Shown here: positions 1 to 6,418 of the stretch, piece by piece
Numbering within the stretch: the stretch's first letter is position 1
How the letters are laid out: each line of letters opens with the position of its first letter
Assembly: GCA_022574315.1 (NCBI GenBank)
Contig: JACZSH010000060.1
Span: 1 to 8,830 of the forward strand
Source of the DNA: Chloroflexota bacterium
GTDB lineage: Bacteria; Chloroflexota; Dehalococcoidia; Dehalococcoidales; RBG-16-60-22
Direction: 5' to 3'
DNA: 8,830 nucleotides
Translations under genes and position numbers: made by a program
The notes under the pieces: model-generated
Database searches by the model: none
Told to the model about the DNA's origin: nothing
What the model saw: only the letters and a program-made list of their open reading frames with translations

Positions 1-1035
1 GTCCTTTCCCCGGGCAAATACCCGTTTATCGATGTTGCCCCCCAGGGTAATATCACGGCCGTATTTTTTACGCAGGGCAATGGCGTCCATACCCGCCGCC
101 ACCTCCAGCGGCCAGGGGAAATTGACCCCGACCTCAAGCCAGAGCGGAATCAGCTCATCGATATTGCCGTCACTGTCGGCGTGAAGGATGTCAATGCCTT
201 GGGAATGCAGAAAATCGGTAATTTTCCGGTAGCGGGGAAGCATATACTTCCTTATCATGGCGGGAGATATCAGGGTGCCGCTCTTAAAGGCCATATCCTC
301 CCAGAAGCGGACAACGTCTATTCTCAGGTCTTTCACTACCCGTTTGGCCACCTCCAGGCTCAGATAAAGCACCTGGTCCATCATGTCTTCGACCAGGCCG
401 GGGTCATCATAAAACATGAAGAGCAGCCTTTCCACTCCCACCCATTCCCGCAAAACCCCGAAGTAACCTTCCAAGAGCAACATGGTGGGGTCATCCCGGC
501 GGTTTCGGTCGACGCAGAAGGCTTCCCAATCCCGGGGCCACCTTTCCGGGGTGTGGGGGTCAAGCCGTTTACGGTACTCGTTCCAGCTTGCCCGGTCTTT
601 GACCGGGTGGTCAATGAAGCGGGGCATTCGCCAGGGATGTTCTTTGGAGACCTCAACGGTGGCCCCGCCATAGGTCGTCTCCACGCGATGCCGTGCATCC
701 TCACTGAGGACTTTTATCTCGAAAACGGGCACTATGGGAGGGGTGATATGATAAAACCCCATGGTCTGGGTGGAAGAAGCCAGTTCTTTCAAATCGGCCC
801 GGTTATGCTCAGAGACGACTTCCTGTAACCCGTGCAGGTGCTCAAACTGGAAGTACTCGTTGAGCATCTCCGGTTTTCTTATCTCCTCCGGGGCGCCCTG
901 CTCAATCCACTCTTCAATGGTTTCCGCCCAGCAGCGATGAAACCAGTCCATGACCATGAAATCACCCGGCCTTTCCCCGCGGCAGATAGACCGGAAACGC
1001 TCCCGATTCGGCATCGCTACACCAGATGCATCCAT
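1..1035 (-). CDS. URO-D superfamily protein (methyltransferase-like), 3' end outside window
   Basis: An uninterrupted reading frame of 345 codons starts at 1035 and runs off the left edge. The ATG is preceded by AAGGAG (1044-1049) at 8 bases, which fixes the start. The protein shows the uroporphyrinogen decarboxylase fold pattern shared with MtaA/CmuA-type corrinoid methyltransferases: a GYFGVLREWVG segment near residues 190-200 followed by a DDPGLVEDMMD helix, FWEDMAFKSG near 244-253, HADSDGN at 285-291, and GMDAIALRKKYG followed by GGNIDKR (332-338). It is not true HemE: the N-terminal arginine-rich RQAGRYLPEY substrate motif is absent, and residues 29-36 read MDWFHRCW. The HxCG zinc motif of MtaA-type enzymes reads HADS here, so the usual cysteine ligand is missing. 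The family call is secure. The substrate is unknown: demethylation or transfer of a methyl group in anaerobic C1 metabolism is possible but not shown. It is transcribed divergently from the next gene. Confidence 0.88.
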   Translation of the reverse strand, partial: MDASGVAMPNRERFRSICRGERPGDFMVMDWFHRCWAETIEEWIEQGAPEEIRKPEMLNEYFQFEHLHGLQEVVSEHNRADLKELASSTQTMGFYHITPPIVPVFEIKVLSEDARHRVETTYGGATVEVSKEHPWRMPRFIDHPVKDRASWNEYRKRLDPHTPERWPRDWEAFCVDRNRRDDPTMLLLEGYFGVLREWVGVERLLFMFYDDPGLVEDMMDQVLYLSLEVAKRVVKDLRIDVVRFWEDMAFKSGTLISPAMIRKYMLPRYRKITDFLHSQGIDILHADSDGNIDELIPLWLEVGVNFPWPLEVAAGMDAIALRKKYGRDITLGGNIDKRVFARGKD

Positions 1036-1093
1036 ACTTTCAACTCCTTCATCGTGTTTTTATGAGATTATCCCGGTACCTTTTTGATAACGT

Positions 1094-1099
1094 ATTATA
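1094..1099 (-). promoter_or_regulatory. -10 element of the URO-D-like gene
   Basis: The minus strand reads a perfect TATAAT here, about 58 bases upstream of the ATG at 1035. No recognisable TTGACA lies 16-18 bases further upstream (that stretch is GC-rich), so the promoter may depend on an activator. A compact palindrome (1104-1119) sits immediately upstream. Confidence 0.45.
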
Positions 1100-1103
1100 C
1101 TAC

Positions 1104-1119
1104 ATTCCGGGAATCCCGG
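1104..1119. repeat. overlapping palindromes, candidate operator
   Basis: Two nested palindromes share bases: ATTCC-G-GGAAT (1104-1114) and CCGGGA-A-TCCCGG (1107-1119). They lie in the spacer just upstream of the minus-strand TATAAT, where a regulator could control the URO-D-like gene. Only the symmetry is seen; the operator role is inferred. Confidence 0.35.
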
Positions 1120-1203
1120 CCCGTCCCATTCCGATAACGGTTCACACCTGCCGGGGAGCGGCGGCCACCCGATGCCGGTAGTCTGGCGGCGGGCCGAGTT
1201 TAA

Positions 1204-1212
1204 TGGTATCAT
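1204..1212 (+). promoter_or_regulatory. extended -10 promoter of the beta-CASP RNase gene
   Basis: TGG-TATCAT matches the extended -10 pattern TGnTATAAT with one mismatch in the hexamer. It lies 31 bases before the TTG start and would give a leader of about 24 bases. The -35 region (around 1184-1189, TGGCGG) is poor, as is common for extended -10 promoters. Confidence 0.45.
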
Positions 1213-1242
1213 CTTAAAGAAAATAAAAACAGGCGGTGTAAA

Positions 1243-2649
1243 TTGCAGATAAAGCTAAGCTTCCTGGGCGCGGCCCGGAACGTAACCGGTTCCCGCTACC
1301 TGCTGGAGATAGACCATACCCGGATTCTGGTGGACTGCGGATTGTACCAGGAAAGAAATTTGACCAGCCGGAACTGGGCGCCTTTCCCAATTCCGCCCGG
1401 CACCATAGATGCGGTTCTGCTGACTCACGCGCACCTTGACCACTGCGGCCTGATACCCAAGCTGGTGCGAGAGGGTTTCCAGGGTAAAATATACTGCACG
1501 GAAGCAACCTCCGAAATCAGCCAGATAATCCTCCTCGATTCGGCCTACCTGCAGGAAGAGGACGCCGCCTTTAAAAAGAGACGCCACAAGCGGGAGAGAA
1601 GAAAGAGTCCTTTCCCAGAAGTGCCTCTCTACACGGTGGATGACGCCAGAGCGGCGATTTCCCTGTTTTCCCCGGTAAAATACGGGGAAACGGTCAGGGT
1701 TAACGAGCTGGTCAAGGTTACGTTCCGGGAGGCGGGTCACGTCCTCGGTTCGTCCATAATCCGGGTGGAGGTAAATCACAATGGAGAAACCAGGAGGCTG
1801 GTCTTTTCCGGGGACGTGGGCCGGTGGGACAAGCCAATACTGCGTGACCCTTCCGTACTTCACGAGGTAGATTACATACTGGTCGAATCCACCTATGGCG
1901 ACCGGGTGCACCAACCCACGGCAGACATACCCGACCACCTGGCGGAAATTATTAATTCCACCCACAAGATGGGGGGCAATATTATTATCCCCAGCTTTGC
2001 CCTGGAACGGAGCCAGGAAATCCTCTATTACATGAACCAGCTATTAATCGAAGACCGTATCCCGCACCTGTGGGTCTTCCTGGACAGCCCCATGGCCATC
2101 AAGATTACCGAAGTCTTCAAGCGCCACCCCGAGTTATTCGACGAGGAGATGTCCACGCTGGTAAGGCAAAATAATTCTCCGTTCGACTTCCCCAATTTAA
2201 TCATGACCGAGACCGCCGACCAGTCAAAAGCGATAAACCACATTACGGGCACGGTGATGATTATTGCCGGCTCCGGGATGTGCACCGGCGGGAGAATCAA
2301 GCACCACCTGGTATCAAATATCACCCGGAAAGAGAGCACGGCACTCTTCGTCGGCTACCAGGCAATCGGTACCCTTGGCCGGCAGATTGTTGACGGCGCT
2401 AAAAGAATAAGGATACTGGGGCAGTATTATCCGGTCAGGGCAAGAATAGAGCAGATTCACGGTTTTTCCTCGCACGCCGACCGTAACGAGCTTCTCAAGT
2501 GGCTTTCCAACCTCCAGAAAGCCCCGAGACGGGTATTCGTGGTCCACGGGGAAGCCGAATCAGCGCAGCGGTTCGGCAAGTTTCTGACCAAGCAGACCGG
2601 CTGGAAGGTATCCGTGCCGGACTATGAAGAAACCGTCCTGCTGGATTAG
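1243..2649 (+). CDS. beta-CASP metallo-beta-lactamase-fold ribonuclease (YSH1/CPSF73-like)
   Basis: A 468-residue protein of the bacterial beta-CASP family (COG1236 type, like Thermus TTHA0252), expected to be a cytoplasmic zinc-dependent RNase. The MBL motifs are all present: D31 in ILVDCG (motif I), HAHLDH at 62-67 (motif II), H166 in EAGHVLGS (motif III) and D191 in FSGD (motif IV). The beta-CASP part has ESTYGD at 215-220 (motif A), IPSFALERSQE near 249-259, GSGMCTGGR near 343-351 and HGFSSHAD with H411 (motif C), then VVHGE at 434-437 onward. The basic stretch KKRRHKRERRK at 111-121 is typical of the family. Length is normal. The start is TTG, preceded by AGGCGG (1231-1236) at 6 bases; no ATG nearby would keep the N-terminal MQIKLSFLGA strand. 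It is monocistronic and converges on dctM. A role in RNA processing or decay is inferred from the family. Confidence 0.93.
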   Translation: MQIKLSFLGAARNVTGSRYLLEIDHTRILVDCGLYQERNLTSRNWAPFPIPPGTIDAVLLTHAHLDHCGLIPKLVREGFQGKIYCTEATSEISQIILLDSAYLQEEDAAFKKRRHKRERRKSPFPEVPLYTVDDARAAISLFSPVKYGETVRVNELVKVTFREAGHVLGSSIIRVEVNHNGETRRLVFSGDVGRWDKPILRDPSVLHEVDYILVESTYGDRVHQPTADIPDHLAEIINSTHKMGGNIIIPSFALERSQEILYYMNQLLIEDRIPHLWVFLDSPMAIKITEVFKRHPELFDEEMSTLVRQNNSPFDFPNLIMTETADQSKAINHITGTVMIIAGSGMCTGGRIKHHLVSNITRKESTALFVGYQAIGTLGRQIVDGAKRIRILGQYYPVRARIEQIHGFSSHADRNELLKWLSNLQKAPRRVFVVHGEAESAQRFGKFLTKQTGWKVSVPDYEETVLLD

Positions 2650-2691
2650 CCGACCCCGCCGGCTCAGCCTGAAATAACCCCCGGCGGCGGC
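2649..2691. terminator. GC-rich hairpin between convergent genes
   Basis: CCGCCGG (2656-2662) pairs with CCGGCGG (2681-2687) across an 18-base loop. An outer GCCG (2649-2652) can pair with CGGC (2688-2691) past a 3-base bulge. It fills the gap between the RNase stop and the dctM stop, so it could serve both strands. There is no U-tract on either side, so intrinsic termination is uncertain. Confidence 0.4.
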
Positions 2692-2731
2692 ATTGTCTGG
2701 CAAAGTCAGGGAGCTAACCGGGCAGACCGGT

Positions 2732-4066
2732 TCATCCCAACATTTTACCGGGCAGCCACAGCATCAGCTGGGGGAAGGCGATGAACAGGCCGAGGGCGAC
2801 GATAATGAGCAAAACAAACGGGATTACCCCCTTGATGATATCAGCCATCGTCACTCCCAACCGGGGGTCGGCGCTGCCGTGGCAAACAAATATTGCCTGC
2901 GCCAGGGGAGGGGTCATGAAGGACATCTGCAGGTTCACGCATATCATCAGGGCAAACCAGAGCGGGTCAAACCCCAGCGATGGCGCGATGGGTACCAGTA
3001 TGGCGACAATGATAAGAATAATGCTTATCCAATCGATAAACATGCCCAGAATGAAAGTGGCGAACATGATGCCGGCAAAAGCCCCCCACCGCCCGAAGGG
3101 AAACCCCAGGACCATATCCTCAATCACTCCCCTACCACCAAAGTATATGAAGACGCCGACGGCGGCATTGGCACAGACGGTGACGAGCATGACAAAACCG
3201 GTTACCCTCAGCGTCTCGCGCATGGAAGACATCAGCAGGTTCAGGCTGAACTTCCGATGTATCACCGTAGCCAGCAGTGCGACGGCAGCGCCGACGCCGG
3301 CGGCCTCATAGACAGTGGCGATGCCAAAGAAAATGGTCCCCAGAACCGAAAGGATGATTACCAGGGGGGGTAATATCGATGTCAGCAGCAGCGTAAGCTT
3401 TTGTATAAAGGAAAGCCGTCTCTCTTCCGGGGGAGCCGCCGGTGCGATACCTGGCTGTAGCCAGGAGCGGAGGAAAATATAGGTTAAATACAGTCCGGAA
3501 AGTACCAGGCCGGGGATAAAAGCGCCAAAAAACAGCTTACCTATCGACAGGGAAGCCGTCATCCCCAGGATAACCAGCATAATGCTGGGAGGGATAAGGA
3601 TGCCCAGGGTCCCGCCGGCGCATATCGAACCGCTGGCCAAATCTTTGCCGTAACCCCGCTTAACCATGGGGCCCAGGGAGATTGTCGTCAGCATGCTCAC
3701 CGAGGCCTGGACAATTCCCAGGCCGGCGGCAAGAATCGTTCCCAGCACCACCGTGCTCAGCGCCAACCCCCCGTTTAGCCCACCCAGCCAGAGGTATAAG
3801 CCCCGGTACAGTCTTTCGGCAATCCCCGATTTGGATAGCACCACGCCCATGAAAGTGAAGAGGGGAATGGCCAGCATATTATAGTTAAGCAGCATGGAAC
3901 TAGCCCGGATATAGATTAAAAAGTAGACCTCGGGGCCAACGGTAAAATAGCCGATAATACTGGCCACACCCACCAGCACCAGGGCGATGTGAAAACCAGC
4001 CATTATCCCCACCATTATCCCCACCAGGAATATCAGGCTCAGCGTGCCGGCACCCAATTCAATCAC
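2732..4066 (-). CDS. dctM: TRAP transporter large permease DctM
   Basis: A 444-residue integral membrane protein, the 12-helix-type subunit of a tripartite ATP-independent periplasmic (TRAP) transporter, which imports organic anions using the sodium or proton gradient. Family marks are AIPLFTFMG near residues 65-73, GPMVKRGYGKDLASG near 131-145, GILIPPSIMLVILG near 154-167, FIPGLV near 182, EAAGVGA near 253, and TPPLAQA near 384-390. Hydrophobic segments are spread over the whole chain. The sequence looks closest to the mannitol/chloroaromatic-type (FcbT3-like) subgroup, but that name does not predict substrate. The start is GTG within a GTGA overlap with the dctQ stop, preceded by AAGGA, so translation is probably coupled to dctQ. 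Length is normal and the gene is intact. No DctP receptor follows; the next gene converges. The substrate is inferred only from the divergent 5-oxoprolinase operon. Confidence 0.95.
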   Translation of the reverse strand: MIELGAGTLSLIFLVGIMVGIMAGFHIALVLVGVASIIGYFTVGPEVYFLIYIRASSMLLNYNMLAIPLFTFMGVVLSKSGIAERLYRGLYLWLGGLNGGLALSTVVLGTILAAGLGIVQASVSMLTTISLGPMVKRGYGKDLASGSICAGGTLGILIPPSIMLVILGMTASLSIGKLFFGAFIPGLVLSGLYLTYIFLRSWLQPGIAPAAPPEERRLSFIQKLTLLLTSILPPLVIILSVLGTIFFGIATVYEAAGVGAAVALLATVIHRKFSLNLLMSSMRETLRVTGFVMLVTVCANAAVGVFIYFGGRGVIEDMVLGFPFGRWGAFAGIMFATFILGMFIDWISIILIIVAILVPIAPSLGFDPLWFALMICVNLQMSFMTPPLAQAIFVCHGSADPRLGVTMADIIKGVIPFVLLIIVALGLFIAFPQLMLWLPGKMLG

Positions 4067-4575
4067 GACGTCCTTCTTCCGGCGAACGTATAGAGGTCAC
4101 GAATGAATTGAGCGGTAAACTGCAAGAAGAAAAGACACAGCCCGATGAGAATCAGGGTCTTGTACAGCATGGCAGACGGCGGCGCCCCACCGGTGCTCAG
4201 GGCAAATAGCTTGCCCCCCAGTAAACCGCTCCACAACGAGGTGGCCGTTGCCATAATAAAATACCCGAAGATTGGGAAGAAGAACAGGGCGCCGCCGATT
4301 AGATCGATAATAGCTCTGGTTCGATTAGAAAAACGGACATAAAATATGTCCACCCGGATATGGGAATTAAGCCGCTGCGCGTAAGCCCAGCCCAGGGCAA
4401 CGATACCACCGCCGAGCATCCGAAAAGCACCAAAGCCCCAGGTGGTGGGGGAATTAAAGACATACCTGGAGATAACTTCAATTAAAATCACCCCCACCAG
4501 AATGGCGACGAGCCAGCTGGCTCCCGACGCGGCTCGGTCGTTAATCATATCTATGGCACGCAGTATTTTTCTCAT
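4063..4575 (-). CDS. dctQ: TRAP transporter small permease DctQ
   Basis: A 170-residue protein with four predicted membrane segments (about residues 19-36, 50-66, 86-110 and 136-158), the usual DctQ topology and length. Recognisable features are ISRYVFNSPTTW at 35-46, the HIRVDIFY motif at 72-79 followed by a basic/polar turn, and DLIGGALFFFP at 91-101. These match FcbT2-like small permeases (COG4665 type). DctQ binds DctM and helps dock the substrate-loaded receptor. The region SLWSGLLGGKLFALSTGG (113-130) is less like the usual SW..GE.S pattern, a mild divergence. The start ATG has no clear Shine-Dalgarno. It is first in a two-gene unit with dctM and divergent from the DUF1445 gene across about 200 bases. 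The DctQ assignment is firm; the cargo is not known. Confidence 0.92.
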   Translation of the reverse strand: MRKILRAIDMINDRAASGASWLVAILVGVILIEVISRYVFNSPTTWGFGAFRMLGGGIVALGWAYAQRLNSHIRVDIFYVRFSNRTRAIIDLIGGALFFFPIFGYFIMATATSLWSGLLGGKLFALSTGGAPPSAMLYKTLILIGLCLFFLQFTAQFIRDLYTFAGRRTS

Positions 4576-4641
4576 AGGCTCTGAAAATTCAAACCAAAGG
4601 GGGTGACCAGACAGCGCAATATGTGAAACCAGAAGATTTCA

Positions 4642-4654
4642 GTAATTATATTAC
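4642..4654. repeat. palindrome over the dctQM -10 element
   Basis: GTAAT-TAT-ATTAC is a 13-base inverted repeat with 5-base arms. It includes the minus-strand TATAAT (4645-4650), so a protein bound here would block the dctQM promoter. AT-rich symmetry near a -10 box can also arise by chance. Confidence 0.3.
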
Positions 4655-4674
4655 ATTTACCGGATTAAGTACAA
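4645..4674 (-). promoter_or_regulatory. candidate promoter for dctQM
   Basis: The minus strand has a perfect TATAAT (4645-4650) about 70 bases before the dctQ start. A weak TTGTAC (4669-4674) lies at an 18-base spacing. The good -10 with a poor -35 suggests a regulated promoter. It lies back to back with the rightward promoter at 4716-4744. Confidence 0.45.
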
Positions 4675-4715
4675 ACTTACCCTGATGCCGGTTTTCAGCC
4701 TGTCACCGGCCCGCA

Positions 4716-4744
4716 TTGACACCTCCGCTAGACTCGACTAGAAT
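4716..4744 (+). promoter_or_regulatory. sigma-70-type promoter of the DUF1445-pxpABC operon
   Basis: A perfect TTGACA (4716-4721), a 17-base spacer and TAGAAT (4739-4744, 5 of 6 matches) form a near-consensus promoter. The start of transcription would fall near 4751. An inverted repeat CTAG-N6-CTAG (4728-4741) overlaps the spacer and -10 box, and a GCCGG/CCGGC pair (4687-4691, 4706-4710) lies upstream. Both are possible regulator sites of low certainty. Confidence 0.65.
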
Positions 4745-4775
4745 TATCTGGTAAATCGACGGCTGGCCCGGAATC

Positions 4776-5585
4776 ATGAGTCTTATCAGGATGGTGGCTG
4801 ATACGATGCCGGAAAATCCCGGAGAGGTGAGAGAACTCATACGGCAGGGTAAATTAATGCGGCCGACGTGCGGCCTTGTCCCCGGCTATACCCAGGCCAA
4901 CCTGGTAACTCTGCCCGCAGAGCTGGCGTTCGATTTCTTTCTTTTCTGCCAGCGTAACCCCAGGCCCTGTCCGGTCCTTGAGGTGCTCGAACCGGGTAAG
5001 TACGAGCCGGTCCTGACCGCGCCCGGTGCCGATATCAGGGTGGATGTCCCTCTTTACCGGGTCTACCGGGATGGAGAACTGGTGAGCGAGGAGAGAGAGG
5101 TTGCCGCTTACTGGAACGAAAACCTGGTATCTTTCCTGCTCGGATGCAGTTTTACTTTTGAGACCGCTTTAATCAGGGACGGGATATCCCTGCGCCATCT
5201 GGATGAAGGCAAGAACGTGGCCATGTACGTCACCAGTATCCAGACCACCCCGGCGGGAATGTTTTCCGGGCCCCTGGTGGTGAGCATGCGGCCAATTCAC
5301 ATGGAAAAAGTGGTCCGGGCCGTCCAGATAACCTCCCGCTTTCCGGCCGTACACGGTGCGCCGGTCCACATCGGCTCCCCGGAAAGAATCGGCATCAGCG
5401 ACCTGTCCCGGCCGGACTATGGAGACCCGGTTGAAATCAGGGACGATGAAGTGCCCGTGTTCTGGGCCTGCGGCGTAACGCCGCAGGCAGTGGCTTTGCA
5501 GTCAAAGCCGTCATTGATGATAACGCACGCGCCGGGCTACATGTTCATTACCGACCTCCGGGATGAAAGTCTATCCGTCCTGTAG
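4776..5585 (+). CDS. DUF1445 / YcsI family protein (D-glutamate cyclase N-terminal type, putative hydro-lyase)
   Basis: A 269-residue protein of the UPF0317/DUF1445 family, related to Bacillus subtilis YcsI and to the N-terminal half of human mitochondrial D-glutamate cyclase. Conserved blocks are GLVPGYTQANL at 33-43, FCQRNPRPCPVLEV at 57-70, GCSFTFE at 123-129, TPAGMFSGPLVVSMRP near 158-173, TSRFPAVHGAPVHIG at 186-200, WACGVTPQAVALQ at 230-242 and HAPGYMF at 251-257. All are present and the length is normal. It heads an operon with pxpABC, as ycsI neighbours ycsF-kipI-kipA in Bacillus, which supports a role in glutamate/5-oxoproline chemistry. The ATG at 4776 lacks a Shine-Dalgarno. An in-frame ATG at 4806 has GGTGG (4793-4797) at 8 bases and is an equally good start, giving 259 residues. 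Family assignment is firm; cyclase activity of this stand-alone domain is inferred. Confidence 0.92.
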   Translation: MSLIRMVADTMPENPGEVRELIRQGKLMRPTCGLVPGYTQANLVTLPAELAFDFFLFCQRNPRPCPVLEVLEPGKYEPVLTAPGADIRVDVPLYRVYRDGELVSEEREVAAYWNENLVSFLLGCSFTFETALIRDGISLRHLDEGKNVAMYVTSIQTTPAGMFSGPLVVSMRPIHMEKVVRAVQITSRFPAVHGAPVHIGSPERIGISDLSRPDYGDPVEIRDDEVPVFWACGVTPQAVALQSKPSLMITHAPGYMFITDLRDESLSVL

Positions 5586-5597
5586 TTCACGGCACTG

Positions 5598-5617
5598 GAT
5601 AATAAGGCGGCATTATC
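5598..5617 (+). repeat. small inverted repeat between DUF1445 gene and pxpA
   Basis: GATAAT (5598-5603) and ATTATC (5612-5617) can form a 6-bp, AT-rich stem with an 8-base loop, ending 13 bases before the pxpA Shine-Dalgarno. It is too weak to be a terminator and might at most influence initiation. Confidence 0.25.
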
Positions 5618-5630
5618 GATATTCAAAACC

Positions 5631-5646
5631 GGGGAGGATTGCCACG
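5631..5646 (+). promoter_or_regulatory. Shine-Dalgarno and non-AUG start of pxpA
   Basis: GGGGAGG (5631-5637) is one of the strongest ribosome-binding sites in the window. The in-frame codon at optimal distance (6 bases) is ACG (5644-5646). The only other in-frame start-like codons nearby are ATT at 5638, which abuts the site, and ATA at 5653. A TTG at 5639 is out of frame and soon meets a stop. Confidence 0.6.
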
Positions 5647-6408
5647 GAAAAGATAATCGACTTTAACTGCGACCTGGGAGAAAGCTTCGGCACCTACAAA
5701 CTGGGCCTCGATGAACAACTGATGCCTTACATCTCCTCGGCAAATATCGCCTGCGGGTTTCACGCCGGCGATCCGGTATGGATAGGGCGAACCGTGAGCC
5801 TGGCGGAAGAGGCGGGGGTTGCCATCGGCGCCCATCCCGGCTTTCCCGACCTGATGGGCTTCGGGCGCAGGGAGATACAGGTAGCTCCGGAAGAACTCAA
5901 GAGCTACATTATCTACCAGGTCGGGGCGCTGCAGGCTTTCACCGGTAAGAAACGGTTACAGCACGTCAAACCTCACGGCGCCCTGTACAACATGGGCGCG
6001 GTCAACGGGAAAATCGCCCGGGCGGTGGCCGAGGCGGTCCGGGAAGTCGATGCCGACCTGATACTGGTGGGACTGGCCGGGTCAGCCTGGATTGAAGCCG
6101 GCCGGCAGGCCGGACTGAAAGTGGCCAGCGAGGTCTTTGCCGACCGCGCGCTGAATCCGGACGGCACCCTCGTCCCCCGGAGCCAGCCCGGGGCCGTTAT
6201 CAGGGACACGGCAAAGGTGGTTGCCGCCAGCCTGAAAATGGTCACCGAAGGCAAGGCGATAGCCATCAACGGCCAGGAAATCCCCATCCGGGCGGATACC
6301 ATCTGTCTGCACGGCGATACCGAGGGAGCGGTGGAACTAGCCCGGAATCTGAGAGAGAGAATGGAAGCCGCCGGGGTAAAAGTACTGCCCATGGGCGTTT
6401 CTCTCTGA
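5644..6408 (+). CDS. pxpA: 5-oxoprolinase subunit A (LamB/YcsF family)
   Basis: PxpA works with PxpB and PxpC to open 5-oxoproline to glutamate at the cost of ATP in the cytoplasm. Counting the ACG as residue 1, the protein is 254 residues, the usual family length. It has DFNCDLGESFG at 6-16, SANIACGFHAGDP at 32-44, GAHPGFPDLMGFGRR near 62-76, QHVKPHGALYNMG near 110, and a C-terminal ICLHGDTEGAVELA segment. The frame is open further upstream to an ATG at 5563, but that adds 27 residues rich in Arg, Ser and Tyr that do not belong to the family, overlaps the end of the DUF1445 gene and has no ribosome-binding site. I therefore place the start at ACG 5644 behind GGGGAGG. Either a rare ACG start is used, or ATG has mutated or been misread. 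It is followed 10 bases later by pxpB. Confidence 0.92.
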   Translation, partial: TEKIIDFNCDLGESFGTYKLGLDEQLMPYISSANIACGFHAGDPVWIGRTVSLAEEAGVAIGAHPGFPDLMGFGRREIQVAPEELKSYIIYQVGALQAFTGKKRLQHVKPHGALYNMGAVNGKIARAVAEAVREVDADLILVGLAGSAWIEAGRQAGLKVASEVFADRALNPDGTLVPRSQPGAVIRDTAKVVAASLKMVTEGKAIAINGQEIPIRADTICLHGDTEGAVELARNLRERMEAAGVKVLPMGVSL

Positions 6409-6418
6409 GCTACCCGTT

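Noticed and set aside
181..828. Plus-strand frame of 215 codons
   Set aside because: It lies opposite the URO-D-like gene, has no family resemblance and no ribosome-binding site; it is a shadow of the real minus-strand frame.
1120..1200. GC-rich stretch considered as a structured RNA or riboswitch
   Set aside because: I could not build a convincing conserved fold, and it lies upstream of the likely transcription start of both flanking genes.
1255..1965. Minus-strand frame of 236 codons
   Set aside because: Antisense to the beta-CASP RNase, whose motifs are complete; the antisense product has no recognisable domain.
2717..2758. Direct repeat of ACCGGGCAG near the dctM stop
   Set aside because: Only nine bases, two copies, in GC-rich sequence partly inside a coding region; expected by chance.
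2693..3373. Plus-strand frame of 226 codons
   Set aside because: Antisense to dctM; its His, Gln, Asp and Gly-rich composition is typical of the reverse reading of a membrane protein gene.
5563..5643. N-terminal extension of PxpA from ATG 5563
   Set aside because: The 27 extra residues are unlike the family, overlap the DUF1445 gene and lack a ribosome-binding site, whereas GGGGAGG lies just before 5644.
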